NCBI RefSeq assembly: GCF_019047785.1 | Contig: NZ_CP077290.1 | Location: forward strand, 1,302,001-1,366,000 | DNA length: 64,000 nt | Source of the DNA: Enterobacter cancerogenus | GTDB taxonomy: Bacteria; Pseudomonadota; Gammaproteobacteria; Enterobacterales; Enterobacteriaceae | Direction of reading: 5' to 3' | Part shown: piece after piece, positions 55,931 through 64,000 of the stretch | Layout: the number at the start of each line of letters is the position of its first letter | Position numbering within the stretch: position 1 is the first letter of the stretch | Translations under genes and position numbers: made by a program | Notes under the pieces: model-generated | Database searches by the model: none | What the model saw: the letters and a program-made list of their open reading frames with translations, nothing else | What the model was told of the DNA's origin: nothing

Positions 55931-57429
55931 GTCGCCGTTCCTCCGGTTGAATAATAAAGTAGTGTCTCTTCGCGGGCCTCGGCCCCGGCAATTTCCGCCA
56001 CGATGCGCCCGTCCCACAGTACGCAGATGCGGTCGCACAGCCCGACCAGCTCGGCGAACTCACCGGAGGCGTAAATCACCCCTTTGCCCTCGCGCGCCAG
56101 GCCGTCGATCAGCTGAAACAGATCGGTTTTGGCCTTCACGTCGACGCCCTTGGTCGGCTCATCGAAAATCAATACGCTGGCGTCGTTGCGCAGCCATTTG
56201 CCAATGGCGACCTTCTGTTGATTACCGCCCGACAGGCGGCGCAGCACCTGCCCCGGCCCACGCGCACGCACGCCAACCCGGGCAATCACCTCCTCTGCCC
56301 AGCGCCACGCCTGACGATGGCCGAACAGGCTCCAGCGCGAAAACGTCTTGTCCGCCGTCACCGCCAGGTTCATGCCGATCGGTTCATCAATAAAAATGCC
56401 CTCTTTGCGCCGCTCCTCCGGCACCAGCGCCAGACCGCGCAGCACCGAGTCCGCCGGGTCGCGCGGCTGCCAGGGTTGATGGTTCAACTCACCGCGATCG
56501 ATGCGGCTTTTGGTTGCACCAAACAGCGCCTTGCACAGCTCGGTTTTACCCGCCCCCGCCAGCCCGGCAATGCCGAGAATTTCGCCTTTGCGCAGGTGCA
56601 GAGAGATATCTTTTAGCAGGGCCTCGTCGTGCAGCCCTTCTACCCGCAGCAGCGTCTCGTCACCGTGCGGCGGACGCGCGGGCGGATAGATATCGCTCAA
56701 CACATGGCCGAGCATCTTCTCGACGATCGCCTCACCGCTGAGATCGGCCATCGGGCCGGACTCAATCAGCCTGCCGTCGCGCAGCACCGTCAGGGTGTCG
56801 CAGATGGCCTTCAGCTCGTGGATACGGTGCGAGATAAACACCACGCCGATGCCCTGCTGTTGCAGACGTCTCACCACCGCAAACAGGCGCTCGCTTTCGT
56901 GGGCGTCGAGCGGCGCGGTAGGCTCATCGAGGATCAGAAAACGGCAGTGGTGCGAGAGCGCCCGCGCCAGCAAAATCTGCTGCTTTTCGGCAAGCGTACA
57001 GCCGTCGATGGTGCGGCAGACGTCCAGCGAGACGTCAAGCTGCGCCAGCGCCTGTCTCGCCTGCTGGCGAATGGTGCGCCAGCGGTAGCGGTGTCCCGGC
57101 TGCGCCAGCTGGTCGAGCATAATGTTTTCGGCAATGCTCAACCCCGGCACCAGCGCCACATCCACCTCCTGCTGAACAAGGTGGATCCCCAGACGTTTGG
57201 CATCCAGCGGCTCGCGGATCGTCACCGGCTGGTTGTTAATGCATATCTCGCCTTCATAACGATCGTTTGTTCCGCACAGCACCGCCATCAACGTCGATTT
57301 CCCCGCGCCGTTTGCGCCGGTCAGCGCATGTACCGAGCCGCCCGCCAGCGTAAAGTCCACGCGCGTCAGCGCCTGAAAGCCGGAAAAGGCCAGGCTGATA
57401 CCGCGCATTTCAAGGCGACTGGAAACCAT
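55927..57429 (-). CDS. Sugar ABC transporter ATPase (RbsA-like, two domains)
   Basis: Tandem ATPase of 500 residues. Domain 1 has Walker A GANGAGKST (38-46) and Walker B LILDEPTAPLD; domain 2 has GLAGAGKTE, signature RLSGGNQQK and LIFDEPTKGVD. The altered second Walker A is usual for RbsA types. ATG 57429 has GAAGGATTTACGCAG upstream; GTG 57474 has its purine run too close. It is the first gene of the operon. Confidence 0.9.
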   Translation of the reverse strand: MVSSRLEMRGISLAFSGFQALTRVDFTLAGGSVHALTGANGAGKSTLMAVLCGTNDRYEGEICINNQPVTIREPLDAKRLGIHLVQQEVDVALVPGLSIAENIMLDQLAQPGHRYRWRTIRQQARQALAQLDVSLDVCRTIDGCTLAEKQQILLARALSHHCRFLILDEPTAPLDAHESERLFAVVRRLQQQGIGVVFISHRIHELKAICDTLTVLRDGRLIESGPMADLSGEAIVEKMLGHVLSDIYPPARPPHGDETLLRVEGLHDEALLKDISLHLRKGEILGIAGLAGAGKTELCKALFGATKSRIDRGELNHQPWQPRDPADSVLRGLALVPEERRKEGIFIDEPIGMNLAVTADKTFSRWSLFGHRQAWRWAEEVIARVGVRARGPGQVLRRLSGGNQQKVAIGKWLRNDASVLIFDEPTKGVDVKAKTDLFQLIDGLAREGKGVIYASGEFAELVGLCDRICVLWDGRIVAEIAGAEAREETLLYYSTGGTAT

Positions 57430-57529
57430 CTGCGTAAATCCTTCATTACTCTTTTGATTTAGCGAATTTTTCACAGCTCCGGTTGACTGACAACGACGGA
57501 AAAGGCATAAGATAAAGCGAAATATTATT

Positions 57530-57553
57530 AGCCATCCGGATGTCCAGACATAA
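57530..57553. promoter_or_regulatory. Weak MetJ-like array upstream of the ABC operon
   Basis: AGCCATCC, GGATGTCC and AGACATAA are three contiguous 8-mers each matching AGACGTCT at 5 of 8 positions. They overlap TGGACA, a possible -35 for the leftward ABC operon (TGGACA-N16-TATTTC). The match is far weaker than the two mtn operators. Confidence 0.35.
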
Positions 57554-57587
57554 CATCGGGTTAGCGCTTGCGAAAAAGGACAACACC

Positions 57588-58676
57588 ATGAGCAACACCG
57601 ATATCCGCGTCGTACCCGGCCCGGCGAACTACTTCTCTCACGCCGGGAGCCTTGCGCGCCTGAGCGAATTTTTTACCCCGGAGCAGCTTTCCCGCGCCGT
57701 GTGGCTTTACGGCGAACGCGCCATCGAAGGCGCTCGCCCGTTCCTGCCGGAAAGCTTTAACGCCCCGGGGGCAAAACGCCTGTTATTTAAAGGCCACTGC
57801 AGCGAGCGCGACGTGACAGACCTGGTTCGCCAGGCCGGCGACGACGCCAGCGTGGTGATTGGGGTGGGCGGCGGCGCGCTGCTTGATACCGCCAAAGCCG
57901 TGGCGCGCCGTCTGGGCGTGTCTGTCGTGGCGGTGCCGACCATCGCTGCCACCTGCGCCGCGTGGACGCCGCTCTCCGTCTGGTACAACGATGCCGGTCA
58001 GGCGCTTCAGTTCGAGATTTTCGACGACGCCAATTTTCTGGTGCTGGTGGAGCCGCAAATCATCCTCAACGCCCCGGCGGAATACCTGCTGGCGGGCATC
58101 GGCGACACGCTGGCGAAGTGGTACGAGGCGGTGGTCCTCGCCCCGCAGCCGGAGGCGCTGCCGCTGACCGTGCGGCTGGGCATTAACGGCGCACTGGCAA
58201 TCCGCGATGTGCTGCTGGCGCGCAGCGAGGAGGCGCTGGCCGACCAGCAGCGTGGTGAACAGACGCAGGCGTTCCGCGACGTGGTGGATGCCATCATCGC
58301 CGGAGGCGGGATGGTTGGTGGTCTTGGCGAACGCTTTACCCGCGTGGCCGCCGCGCATGCGGTACACAACGGCTTAACGGTGCTGCCGCAGACGGAAAAA
58401 TACCTGCACGGCACCAAAGTGGCCTACGGCATTCTGGTGCAAAGCGCGCTGCTCGGTCAGGATGAGGTGCTGGCGCAGTTGGTGGCGGCCTATCAGCGCT
58501 TTAACCTGCCGACCACCCTGCGTGAACTGGAGGTGGATATCAACAACCGTGACGAGCTGGACAAGGTGATTGCCCATACCCTGCGCCCGGTCGAGTCGAT
58601 TCACTACCTGCCGGTTACGCTCAGCCCGGATGTGCTGCGCGCTGCGTTTGAGAAGGTGGAAACATTCCCCCGCTAA
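57588..58676 (+). CDS. hcxA: Hydroxycarboxylate dehydrogenase A (YbdH)
   Basis: Iron-containing alcohol dehydrogenase/glycerol-dehydrogenase-fold enzyme of 362 residues, same length as E. coli YbdH (HcxA), which reduces 2-oxo acids such as 2-oxobutyrate and 2-oxoglutarate. The cofactor loop is GVGGGALLDTAKA; metal ligands lie in GIGDTLAKWYEA, AAAHAVHNGL and YLHGTKVAYG. ATG 57588 has AAAAAGGACAACACC upstream; the 16-codon extension is rejected. Confidence 0.94.
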   Translation: MSNTDIRVVPGPANYFSHAGSLARLSEFFTPEQLSRAVWLYGERAIEGARPFLPESFNAPGAKRLLFKGHCSERDVTDLVRQAGDDASVVIGVGGGALLDTAKAVARRLGVSVVAVPTIAATCAAWTPLSVWYNDAGQALQFEIFDDANFLVLVEPQIILNAPAEYLLAGIGDTLAKWYEAVVLAPQPEALPLTVRLGINGALAIRDVLLARSEEALADQQRGEQTQAFRDVVDAIIAGGGMVGGLGERFTRVAAAHAVHNGLTVLPQTEKYLHGTKVAYGILVQSALLGQDEVLAQLVAAYQRFNLPTTLRELEVDINNRDELDKVIAHTLRPVESIHYLPVTLSPDVLRAAFEKVETFPR

Positions 58677-58733
58677 ACGCGCCGACCGTCTATACCTAAT
58701 GATGATTCTCACCACTCTCGCAACGAGGTCATC

Positions 58734-59126
58734 ATGCAGATCGATTTAACAGGTAAGAAGGCGCTGGTCCACATGTCCGACGGCGGGCGTATCATCAACA
58801 TCGGCAGTTGTCTGGCGAACCGCGTGGCGCAGCCGGGAATTGCCGTCTACTCGATGACAAAATCTGCACTCAACTCCCTGACCCGTGGTCTGGCCCGCGA
58901 TTTAGGCCCGCGCGGGATCACCGTAAACCTCGTTCACCCCGGCCCGACCAACAGCGACATGAACCCGGAAGACGGTGAGCAGGCCGACTCGCAGCGACAG
59001 CTTATCGCAGTGGGGCATTACGGCCAGCCGGAAGACGTGGCTGCGGCGATCACCTTCCTCGCCAGCCCGGCAGCGGGGCAAATTTCCGGCATCGGTCTGG
59101 ACGTGGACGGCGGTTTGAACGCCTGA
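58734..59126 (+). pseudogene. Short-chain dehydrogenase with large in-frame deletion
   Basis: Reads as a 130-residue protein. Residues 1-12 (MQIDLTGKKALV) are a normal SDR start, but the next residues (HMSDGGRIINIGS) correspond to the region just before the catalytic serine. The glycine-rich cofactor motif and about 110 residues are missing. The catalytic YSMTKSA, NLVHPGPTNSDM and C-terminal DVDGGLNA are intact. It cannot bind NAD(P) normally, so it is probably a relic, though the frame is open and a GAGG start site remains. Confidence 0.82.
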
Positions 59127-59142
59127 TCGCATATTTTCTGCA

Positions 59143-59164
59143 CGCCTCTGTCGCCCGGCAGAGG
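59143..59164 (+). terminator. Hairpin after the SDR relic
   Basis: GCCTCTG/CAGAGGC with an 8-base loop, followed by only three T residues, 17 bases after the SDR stop. It is a plausible weak terminator. Confidence 0.45.
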
Positions 59165-59310
59165 CTTTGTCGAGCCGCCTCGACGGTTCGCGTTTTGCCG
59201 CTTTATCCCGCCAGCGCTCCGCTCTACAGTGCTCCCATAAGAAATTCGGAATTTATCTAATAGTCTTATTATTTCCTTATATTTTGTGTGGGCGTACAGT
59301 GGAGGTACGG

Positions 59311-59607
59311 ATGAAGATTGTCTGGTCTAATGGTGCAAAAAAGGCTTTTTCCAGAATTGACGAGCGGTATCAGCGCCGCATTGAGGTAAAGCTTACCGAA
59401 CTGGATGACAGCTCGGCTCCCCGGCCCGATATCAAAAAAATATCGACGGCAGAAAATCATTTCCGGCTTCGCGTTGGCGATTACCGCATCATCTATACGC
59501 TTCGGGACGATCCCGATGACCATTGTTATGTTCTGGCCATCAAACGCAGAACATCAACAACTTACCTGCACGAGGAGAAAGCCACCTATGGCTGTTCAGC
59601 TAATTAA
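59311..59607 (+). CDS. RelE/ParE-family toxin
   Basis: Small basic protein of 98 residues with the RelE/ParE fold: MKIVWSNGAKKAFSRID at the start and ENHFRLRVGDYRIIYTL in the core. Such toxins cut mRNA on ribosomes or inhibit gyrase; which applies cannot be read here. ATG 59311 has GGAGGTACGG upstream. The gene precedes and overlaps the antitoxin by 20 bp, a HigBA-type order. Its AT-rich upstream contains TAATA-GTCT-TATTA (59258-59271), a possible operator. Confidence 0.88.
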   Translation: MKIVWSNGAKKAFSRIDERYQRRIEVKLTELDDSSAPRPDIKKISTAENHFRLRVGDYRIIYTLRDDPDDHCYVLAIKRRTSTTYLHEEKATYGCSAN

Positions 59608-59992
59608 GGACGATAACGGTAAAACGCAGTACGTGGTTATTCCTTATCACGAATACTTCCGCATGTGCTTGCAGATGGCTGAGATTGACGACGAAACCGA
59701 CGACGATCTGGAGGATATTGAAGTCGAACACGATAGTCTGGATGACGTTGAATTGCCCGGTGAAGTGTGCAGCATCATGACCTGGCAGAACGTCAGCCTG
59801 CAGGCCGCGTGGCGCATCCATTGCGGGTTATCACAGCAGGAGGTGGCGGAGAAACTCGGCATCAGCCAGTCCGCCGTGTCGCAGCTTGAGGCCATCGACT
59901 CGCGCCCGCAAAAGCGCACCCGCGAAAAGCTGGCGGCCATTTACGGCTGTAAGCAGGAGCAGATCAGCCTCTATTTACCGAAAGAGGGTTAA
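59588..59992 (+). CDS. XRE-type antitoxin
   Basis: Protein of 134 residues. The N-terminal half is acidic ([21 protein letters not shown]) and probably binds the toxin. The C-terminal half has a helix-turn-helix ([21 protein letters not shown]) for DNA binding and autoregulation. ATG 59588 has GAGGAGAAAGCCACCT upstream. The stop overlaps the ybdD stop on the other strand by 4 bp. Confidence 0.88.
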   Translation: MAVQLIKDDNGKTQYVVIPYHEYFRMCLQMAEIDDETDDDLEDIEVEHDSLDDVELPGEVCSIMTWQNVSLQAAWRIHCGLSQQEVAEKLGISQSAVSQLEAIDSRPQKRTREKLAAIYGCKQEQISLYLPKEG

Positions 59993-60186
59993 CAGCACTT
60001 CGCCCCGCCCTTGCCGCCGTAGCGGGCGTCCTGACGATCGCGGAAAAATTCTTCGTAGGTCATCGGCGTCTGGTCCGGATGGGTGACGCGCATATGCTCG
60101 ACGTAGTTGTCGTAGTCCGGCACGCCAATCATCATTTTGGCGGCCTGGCCCAGGTACTTACCAGCTTTGGAGAGGGTGTCGAACAT
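59989..60186 (-). CDS. ybdD: YbdD, small CstA-associated protein
   Basis: Protein of 65 residues (DUF466), nearly identical to E. coli YbdD, ending in GGKGGAKCC. It is encoded downstream of cstA and is thought to assist the peptide/pyruvate transporter. ATG 60186 is set by homology; the upstream codons lie in a REP element. A toxin-antitoxin pair has landed directly against its 3' end. Confidence 0.93.
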   Translation of the reverse strand: MFDTLSKAGKYLGQAAKMMIGVPDYDNYVEHMRVTHPDQTPMTYEEFFRDRQDARYGGKGGAKCC

Positions 60187-60207
60187 TATTCTGGTCTCAC
60201 AGGAAAT

Positions 60208-60239
60208 GTAGGCCGGGTAAGGCGGAGCCGCCACCCGGC
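60208..60239. repeat. REP element between cstA and ybdD
   Basis: GTAGGCCGGGTAAGGCGG then AGCCGCCACCCGGC, a REP palindrome filling the cstA-ybdD gap. Confidence 0.85.
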
Positions 60240-60246
60240 ACACAGG

Positions 60247-62352
60247 TTAATGCGCCCCTTTCGCCTGGGTCACAATCTCATCCAGGTTCTCAGGCATCCG
60301 CTCGTACGGCGTCTCTTTCGCCGTCGGCTTGTCCACTTTCAGGGCCGCCAGCGCGGTTTTCAGAGAATACAACGCCAGCACCACAACCACCACCATAAAG
60401 AAGATGGTCAGCCCGGCGTCCAGACGGTTGTTAAACACCAGCTGCGACAGCTGCGATTCGGTGTACTGCGCCGGGATTTTACCGCTGTCGATCATCGCCT
60501 GGAACTTGTTGGCAATCGCCAGGAAGCCTACCTTGTTATCCGGGCTGAAGGCTTTCTGCCAGCCTGCCGTCAGGGTACAAATCAGCAGCCACGCGGTTGG
60601 CAGGAGGGCCACCCACGCATAGCGCTGGCGCTTCATTTTGAACAGAACCACCGCACAGAGCATCAGCGCCATCCCCGCCAGCATCTGGTTGGCGATGCCG
60701 AACAGCGGCCACAGGGTGTTAATCCCGCCCAGCGGATCGACCACTCCCTGATGGAGGAAGTAGCCCCACGCCAGCACGCACAGCGCCGTCGCCAGCAGGT
60801 TGGCCGGGAGGGCGTCGGTACGCTTCAGGTTCGGCGAAATCACGCCCAGCAGATCCTGCAGCATAAAGCGCGCCGCGCGCGTGCCTGCGTCCACCGCGGT
60901 CAGGATAAACAGCGCTTCAAACAGGATCGCAAAGTGATACCAGAACGAGACATCCATCAGCCCGCCCAGCGCGCCGTGCAGAATGTAGGCCATCCCCACC
61001 GCCAGCGTCGGTGCGCCGCCCGCTCGGGAGATGATCGACTGTTCCCCCACCTCATTCGCGATGTGCGTCAGCGTTTCAGGGGTAATCGCAAAGCCCCAGC
61101 CGCTGACTACCTGCGCAGCAGAAGCCACCACGTCCACGGTTCCGGCAGGGGCCAGCACCGCCATCGGGCTGTTCATCGCAAAGTAAACGCCCGGGTCGAT
61201 AATACAGGCGGAGACCAGCGCCATGATCGCCACGAAGGACTCCATCAGCATACCGCCGTAGCCAATCAGGCAGGCCTGATTTTCATTCGCCAGCATCTTC
61301 GGCGTGGTGCCGGAGGCAATCAGGGCATGGAAGCCCGACACCGCTCCGCAGGCAATGGTGATAAACAGGAACGGGAACAGGTTGCCGGTCCAGACCGGGC
61401 CGGTACCGTCGATGAATTTGGTTAATGCGGGCATGGTCAGGGTCGGGCGCATAATCAGAATGCCGATCGCCAGCCCGACAATCGTGCCGATTTTCAGGAA
61501 CGTGGAGAGATAGTCGCGCGGGGCCAGCAGCAGCCACACCGGCAGCACCGCCGCCACAAAGCCATAGCCCACCAGCATCCACGTCAGCTGCACGCCGGTG
61601 AAGTCAAACCACGGCGCCCAGGTGGGGCTTTCCGCTACCCAGCCGCCGGAGATAATGGCGAACACCAGGAACACCAGGCCAATCACCGACACTTCGCCAA
61701 TTCGCCCCGGGCGCAGATAGCGAATGTAGATCCCCATGAACAGCGCCAGCGGAATGGTAAAGGCCACGGTGTAGGTTCCCCACGGGCTGTGGGTCAGCGC
61801 TTTCACCACGATCATCGCCAGCACCGCCAGGATGATCACCATAATCATAAAGGTCGCCACCAGGGCAATCACCCCGGCAGTGGCTCCCATCTCCTCTTTC
61901 ACCAGCTCGCCCAGCGAACGTCCGTCGCGGCGCGTAGAGACGAACAACACCATGAAGTCCTGCACCGCCCCGGCCAGCACCACGCCCGCGAGGATCCAGA
62001 TCATCCCTGGCAGGTAGCCCATCTGCGCCGCCAGCACCGGCCCCACCAGCGGCCCTGCCCCGGCAATGGCCGCGAAATGGTGACCAAACAGCACTTTTTT
62101 GTCGGTCGGCACGTAGTCCAGCCCGTCGTTATGGCGCACCGCTGGTGTCATGCGCGTGCTGTCCACGCTCAGCACGTTTTTAGCGATATAGCGGCCATAA
62201 AAACGATACGCGATCAGATAAATGCAGACGGAGGCGACGACGATCCACAGCGCGTTGATCTGCTCCCCCCGATTGAGGGCGATATAGCCCAGGGCAAAGG
62301 CTCCCACAACGGAGAGCCCTGCCCACAGAAGGTATTTCCCTGAGTTGTTCAT
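60247..62352 (-). CDS. cstA: Carbon starvation protein CstA (peptide/pyruvate transporter)
   Basis: Large inner-membrane protein of 701 residues with many hydrophobic helices, same length as E. coli CstA. It imports peptides and pyruvate under carbon starvation. Conserved regions include GHHFAAIAGAGPLVGPVLAAQMGYLPG and STRRDGRSLGELVKEEMG. E. coli cstA is activated by cAMP-CRP; I found no clear CRP site in the 288 bp upstream. It is co-transcribed with ybdD. Confidence 0.96.
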   Translation of the reverse strand: MNNSGKYLLWAGLSVVGAFALGYIALNRGEQINALWIVVASVCIYLIAYRFYGRYIAKNVLSVDSTRMTPAVRHNDGLDYVPTDKKVLFGHHFAAIAGAGPLVGPVLAAQMGYLPGMIWILAGVVLAGAVQDFMVLFVSTRRDGRSLGELVKEEMGATAGVIALVATFMIMVIILAVLAMIVVKALTHSPWGTYTVAFTIPLALFMGIYIRYLRPGRIGEVSVIGLVFLVFAIISGGWVAESPTWAPWFDFTGVQLTWMLVGYGFVAAVLPVWLLLAPRDYLSTFLKIGTIVGLAIGILIMRPTLTMPALTKFIDGTGPVWTGNLFPFLFITIACGAVSGFHALIASGTTPKMLANENQACLIGYGGMLMESFVAIMALVSACIIDPGVYFAMNSPMAVLAPAGTVDVVASAAQVVSGWGFAITPETLTHIANEVGEQSIISRAGGAPTLAVGMAYILHGALGGLMDVSFWYHFAILFEALFILTAVDAGTRAARFMLQDLLGVISPNLKRTDALPANLLATALCVLAWGYFLHQGVVDPLGGINTLWPLFGIANQMLAGMALMLCAVVLFKMKRQRYAWVALLPTAWLLICTLTAGWQKAFSPDNKVGFLAIANKFQAMIDSGKIPAQYTESQLSQLVFNNRLDAGLTIFFMVVVVVLALYSLKTALAALKVDKPTAKETPYERMPENLDEIVTQAKGAH

Positions 62353-62640
62353 AGTTGGTGTCCGTTGTTGTGAAACAGTGAGATGTTACATTTTGTTTCT
62401 AGAACACCCGCCAAAATTTAACAACTCTGAAACGCAATAATGTGGGGTCATACCAGACATTTACACCACAGTGTTAAGCCGATCACTTTCGCGCCGTCAG
62501 CGGTCACACTTTTACCTTTTTCAGCCAGGCGCGTTATTACGGGATGATTTGTATCATTTTTTTTGCACGTAACCCGGCCAGAATGACGCAACGTTTTTAC
62601 CGAGCTGCTGATGCACATCATTTCTGAACAGGACGTGAAC

Positions 62641-63753
62641 ATGAATCTTGACCAATACATTGAAGAGTTGAAAACCCTGGTAAACGTCGACTGCGGCACC
62701 CAGACCGTCGCCGGGGTCGCCACCGTGGCAGGCATTATTGAGGCGCTCTGGCAGCGCGAAGGCTGGCACACCGAGCAGGTTAATCTGGGCGACAAGGTCG
62801 GCCCCGGCGTGTTTGTCAGCAACCGTCCCGGAGCGGAGCAGTTTGACGTGCTGCTGGTTGGCCATCTCGATACCGTGTTTGCCCCCGGCACCGTGGCCGA
62901 ACGCCCGATGCGCGAGGATGAGACGCGGCTGTACGGCCCCGGCGTATCGGATATGAAGAGCGGTCTTCTGAATATATTGTGGGCAATGCGCGCGCTGGAC
63001 GCGGCGGACAAGGATCGTCTGTCGATTGCGGTGGCGATGAACCCGGACGAAGAGACCGGCTCGGTCTATTCCCATGAATGGATCGGCGGGCTGGCAAAAC
63101 GCGCTCGCTGCGTGCTGGTGTGCGAAGCGGCCCGCGCCGACGGCTCGCTGGTGAAGGCGCGCAAAGGCATGGCGGGCTATTACCTCACCTTTAGCGGCGT
63201 GGCGGCGCACGCGGGTAACGATCCGGAAAAAGGCCGCTCGGCCATCACCGCGCTGGCACACGCGATTACCGCAATAAATTCGCTCACCGAATGGACGCGC
63301 GGCACCACCCTGAACGTCGGGGTTATTAACGGCGGCAGCGCGGCCAACGTGGTGGCCGACAGCGCCACGGCTGAACTCGACGTGCGTTTCTGGGAAAACG
63401 ATGAATACGACCGGGTGAATCAGGCGCTTGAAGCGCTGTGCGAAAAAGGCTTTTTAGAGGGCGTGACCACCACCCTAAGCCGCGTGAATCATAAGCCAGC
63501 CATGGCGGCCGGGGAGTCAACTCAGCAGCTGATGCAACTCGTTGAGAACGCGGGGAAAGAAGAAAACATCGCCATCACCTGGCAGGCGGTCGGCGGCGGC
63601 AGCGACGCCAACCATACCGCGGCGCTCGGCATTCCGACGCTCGACGGCTTAGGGCCGATTGGCGCAGGCTTCCACAGCCCGGCGGAGTGGCTGGATAAAG
63701 CGTCGATTGAGCCGCGGATCCGGTTGCTGAAACGGGTTGTTTCGATGCTGTAA
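62641..63753 (+). CDS. M20-family metallopeptidase (carboxypeptidase G2-like)
   Basis: Zinc hydrolase of 370 residues. Metal/catalytic residues are His75 and Asp77 (VGHLDTVF), Asp104 (GVSDMKSG), Glu137/138 (NPDEETGS), Glu162 and a C-terminal His (AGFHSPAEW). It resembles glutamate carboxypeptidases that remove C-terminal glutamate from folate-like or peptide substrates. ATG 62641 has AGGACGTGAAC upstream; ATG 62611 is a possible alternative. In E. coli entH and cstA are adjacent, so this gene is an insertion here. Confidence 0.88.
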   Translation: MNLDQYIEELKTLVNVDCGTQTVAGVATVAGIIEALWQREGWHTEQVNLGDKVGPGVFVSNRPGAEQFDVLLVGHLDTVFAPGTVAERPMREDETRLYGPGVSDMKSGLLNILWAMRALDAADKDRLSIAVAMNPDEETGSVYSHEWIGGLAKRARCVLVCEAARADGSLVKARKGMAGYYLTFSGVAAHAGNDPEKGRSAITALAHAITAINSLTEWTRGTTLNVGVINGGSAANVVADSATAELDVRFWENDEYDRVNQALEALCEKGFLEGVTTTLSRVNHKPAMAAGESTQQLMQLVENAGKEENIAITWQAVGGGSDANHTAALGIPTLDGLGPIGAGFHSPAEWLDKASIEPRIRLLKRVVSML

Positions 63754-63759
63754 GGCACC

Positions 63760-63830
63760 GCCCGGTGGCGCTTCGCTTACCGGGCCTACCCTCTGCATGG
63801 AGGCCGGGTAAGGCGAAGCCGCCACCCGGC
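63760..63830. repeat. Pair of inverted REP elements (BIME)
   Basis: REP1 GCCCGGTGGCGCTTCGC then TTACCGGGCCTAC (63760-63789) and inverted REP2 GGCCGGGTAAGGCGAAGCC then GCCACCCGGC (63801-63830), separated by a short spacer, between the convergent M20 peptidase and entH genes. Confidence 0.85.
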
Positions 63831-63845
63831 AATTCAGGCCCAACC

Positions 63846-64000
<155 letters not shown>

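Noticed and set aside
60079..61425. 448-codon open frame antisense to cstA and ybdD
   Set aside because: His/Arg/Gln-rich shadow of the cstA coding strand, no ribosome site and no motif.
62353..62640. CRP site upstream of cstA
   Set aside because: No TGTGA-N6-TCACA-like sequence with adequate match was found on either strand.

Overview
This window is chromosomal DNA from a member of the Enterobacteriaceae, most likely Enterobacter or a close relative such as Lelliottia or Leclercia. Most proteins are nearly colinear with Escherichia coli K-12 homologues, and gene order follows the E. coli segment from gltKL to entH. The methionine-salvage (mtn) genes and a fry operon between rna and rnk argue against E. 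coli itself. I see no prophage, integrase, transposase, CRISPR array, tRNA or rRNA.

Layout. (1) 1-8.4 kb: the end of the Glu/Asp transporter (gltK, gltL), rihA, ybeL, then leuS-lptE-holA-nadD and rsfS-rlmH. (2) 8.9-18.2 kb: the cell-shape and lipoate block mrdA-mrdB-rlpA-dacA-ybeD-lipB-ybeF-lipA-tatE. (3) 18.3-23.8 kb: ybeM, crcB, a 28-residue membrane peptide, cspE, pagP, dcuC and rna. The citrate-fermentation cluster that separates dcuC from rna in E. coli is absent. (4) 24-32.6 kb: an accessory block between rna and rnk, holding the fry fructose-like PTS operon (fryB-fryC-ypdF-ypdE-fryA), a YpdC-type AraC regulator overlapping a flavin-reductase-like gene, and an alpha/beta hydrolase. (5) 32.7-42.5 kb: rnk with an attenuator-like leader, ybdR, uspG, a four-gene DMSO-reductase-family operon, then ahpC-ahpF. 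dsbG is missing. The ahpC upstream region carries a promoter, an OxyR-like half motif and an orphan terminator, suggesting a small RNA or an attenuated leader.

(6) 42.8-52.5 kb: ybdO, the ybdN-ybdM (IbrA/IbrB-like) pair, ybdL, then mtnBCD and divergent mtnA/mtnK. MetJ-box arrays lie in both divergent promoters. A divergent XRE/Ner-like regulator pair and an SRPBCC protein sit inside this block. (7) 52.5-57.5 kb: a ribose-type ABC importer operon ending in an LVIVD-repeat protein of unknown role. It lies next to mtnK and has a weak MetJ-like array upstream, so methylthioribose uptake is a reasonable hypothesis. (8) 57.6-64 kb: hcxA (ybdH), a short-chain dehydrogenase relic lacking its cofactor half, a RelE/XRE toxin-antitoxin pair, ybdD-cstA, an M20 peptidase and the 3' end of entH.

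How the parts work together: MtnK/A/B/C/D plus the aminotransferase YbdL make a nearly complete methylthioribose-to-methionine salvage route under apparent MetJ control. LipB/LipA make lipoate. MrdA/MrdB/RlpA/DacA build and trim peptidoglycan. AhpC/AhpF remove peroxide. REP-like and CCCTCTCC-type hairpins punctuate many intergenic gaps.
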